DNA of 38,121 nt from CAZIVE01 sp964542435 (GTDB lineage Bacteria > Bacteroidota > Bacteroidia > Bacteroidales > Tannerellaceae), in NCBI GenBank assembly GCA_964542435.1, contig CAZIVE010000015.1:1-38121 (forward strand). Reading direction: 5' to 3'. Position 1 is the stretch's first letter. Each line of letters starts with the position of its first letter. The notes below the pieces were generated by a model. That model worked only from the letters and a program-made list of their open reading frames with translations, did no database searches and was not told where the DNA came from. Shown one piece after another: positions 17,303 through 24,736 of the stretch. The position numbers and the translations under genes are program-made.

Positions 17303-17328
17303 AAGGGCGGGATATGATTCCCGCCCTT
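17303..17328 (-). terminator. Intrinsic terminator of the DUF1080/PHP-like gene
   Basis: AAGGGCGGGA and the complementary TCCCGCCCTT form a strong GC-rich stem; on the minus strand it is followed by a run of T. It lies 24 bases after the gene's stop codon. Confidence 0.8.
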
Positions 17329-17351
17329 AGTATAATAATGATGGATGTGCT

Positions 17352-18737
17352 TTAGATCTTGATCTGCGGCTTGTACATGTCCTTTGCCGTCAGTCCCAGT
17401 TCCTTCTTCATCTGAAGGCTGTACTTGAGGTCGCTGACATTCGGTGTGACGTTATTGCTTCCGAAGGTGAATTTCACGCCGGCTGCTTTTGCTTTCAACA
17501 AGATGGCCTTGCTCGGAATCTTATAAAGCTCGTTGATCTCAAGGGCTTTGCCACTCTTCTTCAGTGCTTCGATGAAGGTATTCATACGCTCTTCAGTCCA
17601 GAATTTATCATAGTCTTTGCTCATGGCATCAGGCAGATAGCACGGATTGACGTAGATGTTGACTGGTTCCTTCAATACACCGAGGATTCTGCTCAGGATC
17701 ATATCCATGTATTTCTCGGGATCATCAATCTTTACCTCTTTGGCAATCCAAGAACGAGTACGGTTGCCGTTGTCATCGGTGTAGGTCATACAATCGGTGA
17801 AGACATAGTCGAAACCTTTGTAGGCATCGCCGAACGTGTTCATCCATTCACGGCCTTCAGCCTGCATGGCAAGAATGAAAGGCTGTGTGCGCATGCTGTC
17901 GAGATAGGCGAGAACCTGCTCCTTGGTGCTGATGGGAAATCCGATGCCGCAATTGGGAGCGACTGCGTAGTTGATGCCGAGCTTACGGCTCTGAATGGCT
18001 GCCTGTTCTTTTGTCAGACCACCTTTCAGATGTACATGATAGTCGAGAACGGGGAAATCCTCCTGATGCAGACGGATGATTGGATCGGCCTGTTCATCAT
18101 TGGCGTCGGCCAGCTGTTTTTCGATGTCTGCACTTTGGGCGTTGAGTTTGTTGACAGTGATGTTCTTGATCTCGATAGCGCCTGTTCCAGAACTCTCAAT
18201 GGCGAACGTGCCGTTGCCGAGCAGTTCCTTGGCATGATTGGCTGCGCGATAGGGAGCTTTCGGCTGGATATATTCCACAACCGGCGTTCCGTTGATATGT
18301 ACATCTATCTCCTGTCCGAAGACACGTATATTCATTTTGAACCATTGGTCTTCTTTAACGAAGCTCTTAGTAAGGTTGCGGACGTCGATCAGACTGCCGC
18401 TCATCTTCCACCATATTTCATCCGTGCGGTCGTTGTTGATGGCAATGGCATAGCCTTTTTTCAGCAGGGCATCGGTGTGGAAATGAATGGAGCCTTTGCC
18501 TTTGGGCGTACTGCGAAGCTCGAGTGTCATTTCGAAATCTTTGTAATTACCGTTTTTGAGAACCATTCCGCTCTTGTTTCCTTTCAGTGTAAGGATTTTG
18601 TTCGCGACGGAAACTTTGCCATGCGTCTTCCAGTTGCTGAGACTGCTTCCGTTGAAGAGTGATTGATCTGCGTGGAGTGTTCCAACAGATAAGGCTGCGA
18701 GAAGAAGTGCTGACAATAGAATTGAAAATTTCTTCAT
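17352..18737 (-). CDS. DUF1080 (3-keto-glycoside hydrolase/lyase-like) fused to PHP-like domain
   Basis: Exported two-domain protein, 461 aa. The signal peptide ends near LHADQ. Residues 25-195 are a concanavalin-like DUF1080 domain (SLFNGSSLSNWKTHG, GSIHFHTD, the WWKMSG region, VEYIQPKAP). Published work on Bacteroides links this family to hydrolysis or elimination of 3-keto-glycosides. From about residue 228 a PHP/amidohydrolase-like TIM domain begins with DYHVHLKGG (His234 and His236, an HxH metal site). The final motif of canonical PHP proteins, GSDxH, is replaced by FGSNNV, so the metal site may be incomplete. A divergent xylose-isomerase-like lipoprotein gene 324 bases away fits a 3-keto-glycoside pathway. 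The role of the PHP-like domain is unknown. Confidence 0.8.
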   Translation of the reverse strand: MKKFSILLSALLLAALSVGTLHADQSLFNGSSLSNWKTHGKVSVANKILTLKGNKSGMVLKNGNYKDFEMTLELRSTPKGKGSIHFHTDALLKKGYAIAINNDRTDEIWWKMSGSLIDVRNLTKSFVKEDQWFKMNIRVFGQEIDVHINGTPVVEYIQPKAPYRAANHAKELLGNGTFAIESSGTGAIEIKNITVNKLNAQSADIEKQLADANDEQADPIIRLHQEDFPVLDYHVHLKGGLTKEQAAIQSRKLGINYAVAPNCGIGFPISTKEQVLAYLDSMRTQPFILAMQAEGREWMNTFGDAYKGFDYVFTDCMTYTDDNGNRTRSWIAKEVKIDDPEKYMDMILSRILGVLKEPVNIYVNPCYLPDAMSKDYDKFWTEERMNTFIEALKKSGKALEINELYKIPSKAILLKAKAAGVKFTFGSNNVTPNVSDLKYSLQMKKELGLTAKDMYKPQIKI

Positions 18738-19061
18738 GATTTGAATTGATTTAAGATTATGTTTATATCCCCAAAGTTATGCGTTTTTTCTTTTTATGAT
18801 ATTATTCAGTTGAATATTCTTTCTTTTTTAGGCATAATTGTTTCTGATTTCGTTTTCTACTCCTTCCTATATTTCCTTCCCGTATAGTTATTCCGTCAAA
18901 ATGGAAACCTCTCTCAATTGATTTGAAACAAAAAATGTGTGAAATGGCTATTGATTGCTACAATTTTCAAAGTTTTAACGGCAAAATTGTAGAATAATCG
19001 AAATCCTTGCCTATTTTTGTCAGAAAATTCACTTAAAAATATACTTAAATACATTAGTACT
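18738..19061. other. AT-rich divergent promoter region
   Basis: Gene-free, 324 bases. It carries the minus-strand -7 box TAACTTTG at 18772-18779 (for the DUF1080/PHP-like gene, leader about 30 nt) and the plus-strand -7 box TATTTTTG at 19012-19019, with a TTG at 18987-18989, for the TIM-barrel gene. The middle shows no ORF or strong hairpin. Confidence 0.55.
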
Positions 19062-19985
19062 ATGCAAAACAGACGTGATTTCTTGAAACAAGCTTCTTTG
19101 ATGCTTGCCGGCGGACTTGTTGTTCCGCAGTTTTTAACTTCTTGTGCAGGTAAATCCAAACCAGCTGCCGATGCAGCTGCTGCAACGGCTCAAGCTGCTT
19201 CTAAATACATTGGACTTCAGCTCTATTCACTTCGTGACATGGTTAAAGACGATGGTATTCAGAAGGTCCTCGAGGCTGTCGCAAAGATCGGTTATAAGAA
19301 TCTGGAAGCTGCCAGCTACGATGATGGCAAGTTCTACGGACTGGCTCCTGCAGACTTCAAGAAGATGGTCAACGACCTCGGCATGAAGATCACAAGCTCA
19401 CACCTTTCCAAGGCTATGTCGAAGGACAAGAAGGAACAGGCAGAAGTTATGGCTTGGTGGGATAAGGCTATCGAAGCACACAACCAGCTTGGCGTTAAGT
19501 ATATGGTTCAGCCGATGATGGATTTCGATGAGAAGACAACGACTCTCGACGACGTTAAACAGTGGTGCGACTACTTCAGCTCAGTAGGTCTGAAGACAGC
19601 TGCTGCCAGCATCCAGTTCGGTTATCACAACCATGATTATGAATTCAAGAAGATCAAAGGTCAGGTCATCTACGACTATATGCTTCAGAACGTCAGCAAG
19701 AATCACGTATTCTTTGAACTCGATGTTTACTGGTGTATGTTCGGCGGCGGCAACGTTGTTGATTATATGAAGAAATATGCTGATCAGATCAAGGTTCTGC
19801 ATATCAAGGACGAGAAGGAAATCGGCGCAAGCGGCAAGATGGACTTCAAGCCTATCTTCGATCAGGCTTATGCAAACAACATCAAGGACTGGTACGTAGA
19901 GATCGAGGAATACTCAAACAACGATCCTCTTGCAAGCTGCCAGCAGAGCTACGATTATCTGAACAAAGCTGATTATGTAAAGTAA
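19062..19985 (+). CDS. Tat lipoprotein with xylose-isomerase-like TIM barrel
   Basis: Sugar phosphate isomerase/epimerase superfamily protein (AP endonuclease 2 fold), 307 aa. The N terminus MQNRRDFLKQASLMLAGG is twin-arginine-type and leads to a lipobox (LTSC), so it should be an exported lipoprotein. The barrel starts at YIGLQLYSLRD; metal ligands are expected from HNHDYEF and FELDVYWCMFGG, then VLHIKDEKE and WYVEIEEYSNN. In Bacteroides thetaiotaomicron, similar TIM-barrel proteins beside DUF1080 proteins process 3-keto-sugars; here the partner is divergent. A TTG-initiated extension to 19017 would precede the Tat signal and overlap the -7 box, so ATG at 19062 is preferred. It ends in a shared terminator. 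Confidence 0.85.
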   Translation: MQNRRDFLKQASLMLAGGLVVPQFLTSCAGKSKPAADAAAATAQAASKYIGLQLYSLRDMVKDDGIQKVLEAVAKIGYKNLEAASYDDGKFYGLAPADFKKMVNDLGMKITSSHLSKAMSKDKKEQAEVMAWWDKAIEAHNQLGVKYMVQPMMDFDEKTTTLDDVKQWCDYFSSVGLKTAAASIQFGYHNHDYEFKKIKGQVIYDYMLQNVSKNHVFFELDVYWCMFGGGNVVDYMKKYADQIKVLHIKDEKEIGASGKMDFKPIFDQAYANNIKDWYVEIEEYSNNDPLASCQQSYDYLNKADYVK

Positions 19986-20009
19986 TCTGAGAAGAGTTAG
20001 AATAAAAGG

Positions 20010-20043
20010 AAAGCGTGTCGTTCAAATCGAATGGCACGCTTTT
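20010..20043. terminator. Bidirectional terminator containing the HAD gene's stop codon in its loop
   Basis: AAAGCGTG pairs with CACGCTTT; TTC and GAA add an inner pairing. On the plus strand it ends the TIM-barrel gene. On the minus strand the HAD gene's TGA (20022-20024) lies in the inner part, so its own terminator overlaps its last codons. Confidence 0.7.
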
Positions 20044-20774
20044 ATTATGTTCTTCCACGAGGTTGCCAGATGCATCATATCGGGCAGTAGCAGATCGGCT
20101 CCAGCATCGAGCAACGAACGGTCCGGCAATGGTCCGGTGTTGACCGCTATCGTGAAGATGTGGGCTTTTGAAGCAGCTTCCACACCCAGCGGAGCATTCT
20201 CTATGACAAAAGCCTCCGTGTTGTTCACTCCGGCTTTCTCCAATCCTTTCAGGTAGGGTTCGGGATTCGGTTTTCCATGCGTCACATCGTAGGCTGTCAC
20301 CATGTCTTCCTTCTTGAAACAACCGGGATAAGACTGATTGAGTTTGTCAATCAGACTAGCCTGTCCGGAACCTGTAACCAGCAGGGTTTTCATGCCTGAC
20401 AGTTTGGCTTCTTTCAATACGTCGGAAGCACCGGGCATCGGATCACCGCTGTTGCAGGCACGGAAATGTTCGGTCTTCTCTTTGTAGAACTGTTTCCATT
20501 CGGCCTCTTCTGCATCGCGTCCGAAGGTGCGGTTATACAGAATGTTGATAGTGCTTTTGCCGGTTCGTCCTTCCAGCAGGAAGAAGTCAATGGGAGTATA
20601 GTTCAGATGATATTTCTCAGCCACCTCACACCACGCTCTGGAATGGAATCGCATGGAATCATACAAGACTCCGTCCATATCGAAGAGTGCTGCGCGTGGG
20701 ACGAGATGTTCCGCTCCGTTCCGCACCAGATAACGACGGATGGCTTCTTCGATGTCGTGAAGTGTCTCTTCCAC
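20022..20774 (-). CDS. HAD-superfamily phosphatase/phosphoglucomutase-like
   Basis: Cytoplasmic HAD hydrolase of the beta-phosphoglucomutase group, 250 aa. Motif I is FDMDGVLYDS (two catalytic Asp), motif II VTGSG, motif III Lys in THGKPNPEPY and motif IV VIENAPLGVEAA. A helical cap lies between about residues 45 and 110, with the LEGRTG stretch. The natural substrate is probably a small phosphorylated sugar, but motifs do not decide between phosphatase and mutase. It begins 2 bases after the cyclophilin gene stop, so the two are cotranscribed. It converges with the TIM-barrel gene and shares its terminator. Confidence 0.88.
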   Translation of the reverse strand: MEETLHDIEEAIRRYLVRNGAEHLVPRAALFDMDGVLYDSMRFHSRAWCEVAEKYHLNYTPIDFFLLEGRTGKSTINILYNRTFGRDAEEAEWKQFYKEKTEHFRACNSGDPMPGASDVLKEAKLSGMKTLLVTGSGQASLIDKLNQSYPGCFKKEDMVTAYDVTHGKPNPEPYLKGLEKAGVNNTEAFVIENAPLGVEAASKAHIFTIAVNTGPLPDRSLLDAGADLLLPDMMHLATSWKNIIKACHSI

Positions 20775-20776
20775 TC

Positions 20777-21586
20777 TTATTCTATGGTTACGCTGATGAT
20801 ATGGATATCGGTGGTCGGACGATCGTTGCTGTCTTTTGGAGCAGCGGCAATCTTGTCGAGTACGTCCAGACCTTCGGTGATCTCACCATAAACGGTATAT
20901 TCTCCATCCAACGTAGGAACGCCGCCAACTGTCGTATAGGCGTCACGCTGTTCTTTGCTCAGGAGAAGATGTCCGGGCGCTGCCAGTATCGCTGCTTTGA
21001 TCTGTGCGTCGATGCTGTCCTTGAGCTGATGATACGCTTTGATATCCGAATCGCGCAAGTCGTCCAGTTTGTCCTGCAGCGGTTCGCGGTACTTCTGTAC
21101 GGCTGCCGTCCGAGCTGCAAGGTTGTGCTGGGATTCCAAGGCGTCGAGTTCCTCTTCGGTGTACACTTTGCCCTGAGCGATGTAGAACTGTGACATATCC
21201 GATTTCTTCTCGGGATTCACCTCGTCGGGACGACGTGGAGCGCAGAGTGCCCCTTTCTTGTGGAAATGATTCGGAAGAAATTCCGGAAGGATTTCACTTG
21301 CCGGATCACCGATGCCGACACGAGCTCCCGCTTTGGCGTTTTTGGAATCGGCAGAGCCGCCCTGAATCATGAAATCTTTAATGACACGAGTGAAAAGCGT
21401 GCCATTATAAGCCCCTTTCTGTGCTTTTTCAACAAAAGCCTTCAGGTGATTAGGAGTGTCGGGATAGAGAATTGCTTTCATTGTTCCGGCATCTGTGTTG
21501 ATGACGACCGTCGTCTGCGTAGTCTGGGCAGATAGTGCTGTAGCAATTGTCAGCATTGCGGCGGTAAGAGTTGCAATTATTTTCAT
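20777..21586 (-). CDS. Cyclophilin-type peptidyl-prolyl isomerase, exported
   Basis: Peptidyl-prolyl cis-trans isomerase for folding of envelope proteins, 269 aa. It has a cleavable signal (ending near ALSAQ) rather than a lipobox. Cyclophilin motifs are TDAGTMKAILYPDTPNH, FTRVIKDFMIQGG and the C-terminal VYGEITEGLDVLDKIA. An insertion of about 70 residues (around 130-205, rich in charged residues and Leu) interrupts the cyclophilin fold, as is common in Bacteroidales. First gene of a two-gene operon with the HAD gene; its promoter overlaps that of the divergent transporter gene. Confidence 0.93.
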   Translation of the reverse strand: MKIIATLTAAMLTIATALSAQTTQTTVVINTDAGTMKAILYPDTPNHLKAFVEKAQKGAYNGTLFTRVIKDFMIQGGSADSKNAKAGARVGIGDPASEILPEFLPNHFHKKGALCAPRRPDEVNPEKKSDMSQFYIAQGKVYTEEELDALESQHNLAARTAAVQKYREPLQDKLDDLRDSDIKAYHQLKDSIDAQIKAAILAAPGHLLLSKEQRDAYTTVGGVPTLDGEYTVYGEITEGLDVLDKIAAAPKDSNDRPTTDIHIISVTIE

Positions 21587-21604
21587 CTAAGTTGAGATTT
21601 GCTG

Positions 21605-21612
21605 CAAAGTTA
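21605..21612 (-). promoter_or_regulatory. -7 box for the cyclophilin gene
   Basis: TAACTTTG on the minus strand, 18 bases before the ATG at 21586. It predicts an almost leaderless message of roughly 12 nt. Confidence 0.5.
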
Positions 21613-21621
21613 CTACTTTTC

Positions 21622-21652
21622 TTGGCAGTTGGTTATCTTATTGTTACCTTTG
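21622..21652 (+). promoter_or_regulatory. Promoter of the AspT-type transporter gene
   Basis: TTG at 21622-21624 and TACCTTTG at 21645-21652, spaced by 20 bases, the best -33/-7 pair in the window. It lies upstream of the ATG at 21692 but downstream of the earlier in-frame ATG (21599), which fixes the start. Confidence 0.7.
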
Positions 21653-21691
21653 CAGCGGTTTTTGAGGTTAATCAATAATAGGTTCTTTACG

Positions 21692-23371
21692 ATGGTTTGG
21701 TTAAATGATTTGATTTTTGGGAATGGCATCGGTCACTCCATTCTTCTATTGTCCTTTGTTATCGCACTTGGCATACAGCTGGGAAAAATCAAGATCTTCG
21801 GCATTTCCTTGGGCATTACTTTGGTACTTTTTGTCGGCATCCTGATGGGGCATCTGGGCTTCACCATTGATGATGGTATCCTGCATTTTCTGAAAGACTT
21901 CGGATTGATTCTGTTCGTCTATTCGGTCGGTATGCAGGTCGGACCCGGATTCTTCTCCTCCTTCAAACAAGGCGGCATTACGTTGAACCTGCTTTCCGTA
22001 GGAATCATCTTCCTCGGTGTGGTTGCAACGCTTGTCATACATCTTATAACAGGTATCTCTGTCCCGACTATGGTCGGAATCCTTTCCGGTGCTGTCACCA
22101 ACACGCCCGGACTTGGTGCCGCGCAGCAGGCTTTTGCCGATATGCACGGAGGAACGCCTGACAAAACCATCGCTATGGGTTATGCTGTGGCCTATCCGTT
22201 GGGTGTGATTGGTATCATTCTCTCGATGATTGTGGTGAGATATGCTTTCCGCATTTCTTTCGACAAAGAAAACAAGGAACTGGAAGAGGAGGAAGCTTCT
22301 CATCAGGACGAGGCTAAAGGCGTCTCCCTGCTGATCAAGAATCCGGCTATCTTCGGCAAGACGATCGGTGCGATGCATCATCTGATGGAACACCGCGACT
22401 TCGTCGTCTCACGTATTCTGTACGCTGAGAACAACAAGATCGAGATTGCTTCTGCCGACAGCATCCTGCATGAAAACGACAAGATCTTCCTGATCACGAC
22501 CGACAACGATGCCGATACCATCAAGGCCTTTTTCGGAACGGAGATCAATATGGAGCGCAAGCAATGGATACGAATGGAGAGTCAGTTCGTGAGCCGCAGA
22601 ATCGTGATCACGAAATCGTCGCTCAATGGCAAACGCCTCGGACATCTCAACCTGCGCCAGCTTTATGGCATCAATATCACACGACTCAACCGTGCCGGTG
22701 TCGATCTGGTAGCCAAACCTTCTCTTGCCTTGCAAGTAGGCGACCGCGTGAATGTAGTCGGAACGGAAACGGCTGTGGAGAACGTTGCTAAACTTCTCGG
22801 CAACTCTATGCGCCGATTGAACGAGCCGAATCTGATTGCCATCTTCGTCGGCATCGCGCTGGGTATTCTTCTTGGAAGCATCCCGTTCGCTTTTCCCGGA
22901 ATACCGCAGCCTGTGAAGCTGGGTCTCGCCGGCGGACCGTTGATCATCGCCATTCTCGTCAGCAGTTTCGGTTATCGTTTCAAGCTGATCACCTATACGA
23001 CGCAGAGCGCCAATTTTATGCTTCGTGAAGTCGGCATCACGCTCTTCCTTGCCTGTGTGGGAATCGAGGCCGGACGCGGATTCGTGGACACGATCGTCAA
23101 CGGCGGCGGTTTCGCATGGATTGGCTACGGTTTTATCATCACGTTCATTCCTCTTGTCGTCATAGGTTTCATTGCCCGTTATTTCTGCAAGGTCAACTAC
23201 TTCACGTTGATGGGATTGATTGCCGGCAGTACGACCGATCCGCCTGCACTGGCCTATAGCAATGCAACGGCCGGTAACGATGCGCCCTCAGTAGGCTATG
23301 CAACGGTTTATCCGCTCACCATGTTCCTCCGCGTGCTCACCGCGCAGCTTCTGATCTTGATGTTCGTATAG
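21692..23371 (+). CDS. AspT/YidE-type transporter with two RCK_C domains
   Basis: Inner-membrane transporter, 559 aa. It has two membrane blocks of the aspartate-alanine exchanger (AAEx) family, each with about five segments: residues about 10-185 (SILLLSFVIALGIQLG, FGLILFVYSVGMQVGPG) and about 380-555. Two cytosolic RCK_C/TrkA_C domains lie between them, with LHENDKIFLIT and LQVGDRVNVVG at their ends. Family signatures SGAVTNTPGLGAAQQA and AGSTTDPPALAYSN appear once in each half, showing internal duplication. The substrate is not predictable; aspartate/alanine exchange is only known for AspT itself. The start at 21692 follows the promoter at 21622-21652. The 3' end faces tandem repeat array A. 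Confidence 0.92.
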   Translation: MVWLNDLIFGNGIGHSILLLSFVIALGIQLGKIKIFGISLGITLVLFVGILMGHLGFTIDDGILHFLKDFGLILFVYSVGMQVGPGFFSSFKQGGITLNLLSVGIIFLGVVATLVIHLITGISVPTMVGILSGAVTNTPGLGAAQQAFADMHGGTPDKTIAMGYAVAYPLGVIGIILSMIVVRYAFRISFDKENKELEEEEASHQDEAKGVSLLIKNPAIFGKTIGAMHHLMEHRDFVVSRILYAENNKIEIASADSILHENDKIFLITTDNDADTIKAFFGTEINMERKQWIRMESQFVSRRIVITKSSLNGKRLGHLNLRQLYGINITRLNRAGVDLVAKPSLALQVGDRVNVVGTETAVENVAKLLGNSMRRLNEPNLIAIFVGIALGILLGSIPFAFPGIPQPVKLGLAGGPLIIAILVSSFGYRFKLITYTTQSANFMLREVGITLFLACVGIEAGRGFVDTIVNGGGFAWIGYGFIITFIPLVVIGFIARYFCKVNYFTLMGLIAGSTTDPPALAYSNATAGNDAPSVGYATVYPLTMFLRVLTAQLLILMFV

Positions 23372-23407
23372 AAAAAGGCATAAAGGATTGTGCTGTGTTC
23401 TGCTTTC

Positions 23408-23735
23408 AAAGAAGGCGGAAACGGCACTCTACGCTCGAGTACAGCAAAAGAAGGGCGAAAAAGCAGTAGTCGGCAGTAGAGTACAGCAAAAGAAGGGAGG
23501 AAAAGCAGTAGTCGGCAGTAGAGTGTAGCTAAAGAAGGGGGAAAAAGCAGTAGTCGGCAGTAGAGTACAGCTAAAGAAGGGGGAAAAAGCAGTAGTCGGC
23601 AGTAGAGTGTAGCTAAAGAAGGGTGGAAAAGCAGTAGTCGACAGTAGAGTGTAGCTAAACAAGGGTAGGAAAGCAACACTCGACAGTAGAGTGCTCCAAA
23701 ACAAGGGTTGGAAAGTTATAGTCGGGATAAGGAAT
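23408..23735. repeat. Tandem array A, 42-bp unit
   Basis: Unit starts at 23447, 23489, 23531, 23573, 23615, 23657 and 23699 are exactly 42 bp apart; a diverged 39-bp copy starts at 23408 and the last copy is partial. Each unit begins with a purine run (AAAGAAGGGGGAAAAAG), then CAGTAGTCGGCAGTAGAG and a short variable end. Inner copies are nearly identical and outer ones are decayed. It fills the space between two convergent genes. All units are contiguous, so this is not a CRISPR array. Confidence 0.9.
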
Positions 23736-23749
23736 AGAGCGGATGCCGA

Positions 23750-24610
23750 TCAGAACTGACGGATCAGGCCGACGGAATAGGTGTCGTAGAGAAAATCCTT
23801 CAGGCCATGATTGAAGCGGAAGGAGATGACGTTCTTCTTCCATTCATACTTCAGATTGTTGCGCCAGATGAGCGGACGGTCGCCGTCGTTCTCATAGCCC
23901 CGGAATCCGACCAGATTGGAAGCAATGGTGAAATGGCGGAATTGCCCGGTTAGTCCTGCTGAGAAACAGATGGCATCGTTCTGACGATGATCGGCCTTGT
24001 TGGTCATCCAGCAATAAAAACCGCCCAGCACCTTCAGACGGACAAAGGATTGTTCATCGCGGCTTGTCCAAAGATTACGGGCCACGGTTCCGTCGATCCA
24101 ATAGGATGCCGCATCGGTGAAGCGCGCATCGCAGAGTCTTCCGCCGCTGGCCGTCTTGAGATTGACGCTGGCCATCGCATCAAACCATTTTTTGCTTTTG
24201 AGAAGTTGATAATAAGAACTGAAGACTACATCTCCTCCATAACTGATAGGACTTTTGACATCCACGGCATGACGCTCGTCGCGTGTAGCCACGTCCGTCT
24301 TGTAATGTTCGTTGATGATCCAGGTAATCTCCAGACCTGCGCGGTTCTTGGCAAAAGGCAGCAGAAAGCGTGCAAAGAGGTCACGCGTCTTGTCACCCGA
24401 ATAATAATGATATTCGCCGCGCAGCTCCACTTCATACAGTCGTCCGGCACTGTCTCTCAGTTCGGGCATCGGGAAAGCCGACGGACCGAAGTAGCGCGGA
24501 GCGTAAACCAGAAGAGGCACGTTGTCGCGCCAGCTGTCGTCTTCGGCCATCGTCTTCTGCGTTGCAAAAAGCGAAGCCAACAGGATGATGAGGAGTGTTA
24601 TTCTTTTCAT
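23750..24610 (-). CDS. Uncharacterised outer-membrane beta-barrel-like protein
   Basis: Exported protein of 286 aa with no recognised domain. The signal peptide MKRITLLIILLASLFATQ is followed by alternating polar and hydrophobic beta strands (LYEVELRGEYHYY, VRLKVLGGFYCWM, HFTIASNLVGFRGY) and the chain ends in a C-terminal Phe (GLIRQF), the usual signal for outer-membrane barrel assembly. Function is unknown. The start at 24610 is chosen over an upstream in-frame ATG (24664) because the signal peptide begins there and the -7 box lies between them. Its stop codon abuts tandem array A. Confidence 0.7.
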   Translation of the reverse strand: MKRITLLIILLASLFATQKTMAEDDSWRDNVPLLVYAPRYFGPSAFPMPELRDSAGRLYEVELRGEYHYYSGDKTRDLFARFLLPFAKNRAGLEITWIINEHYKTDVATRDERHAVDVKSPISYGGDVVFSSYYQLLKSKKWFDAMASVNLKTASGGRLCDARFTDAASYWIDGTVARNLWTSRDEQSFVRLKVLGGFYCWMTNKADHRQNDAICFSAGLTGQFRHFTIASNLVGFRGYENDGDRPLIWRNNLKYEWKKNVISFRFNHGLKDFLYDTYSVGLIRQF

Positions 24611-24627
24611 TTTTATTATTGACGAGG

Positions 24628-24635
24628 CAAAAGTA
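24628..24635 (-). promoter_or_regulatory. -7 box for the outer-membrane protein gene
   Basis: TACTTTTG on the minus strand, 18 bases before the ATG at 24610; exact consensus, short leader. Confidence 0.5.
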
Positions 24636-24692
24636 ATTATTTCATCTTGGAAACTTTCCGTCATAATGTTTAAAAGTATGGTCGGGAGACGG

Positions 24693-24727
24693 AAATAAAA
24701 AAGGAGCGGGTTTCAAGCCCGCTCCTT
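24693..24727 (-). terminator. Intrinsic terminator of the rhamnosidase gene
   Basis: GGAGCGGG and CCCGCTCC with a short loop form the stem at 24701-24727; the minus strand continues with six T. It lies 10 bases after the rhamnosidase stop codon. Confidence 0.85.
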
Positions 24728-24736
24728 CGTGACGAC

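Noticed and set aside
23308..23704. Minus-strand frames of 91-123 codons encoding 14-residue repeats over array A
   Set aside because: A 42-bp repeat is a multiple of 3, so any stop-free unit gives a long frame automatically. More than one frame is open, no ribosome-binding site is evident and the frame runs into the 3' end of the transporter gene.
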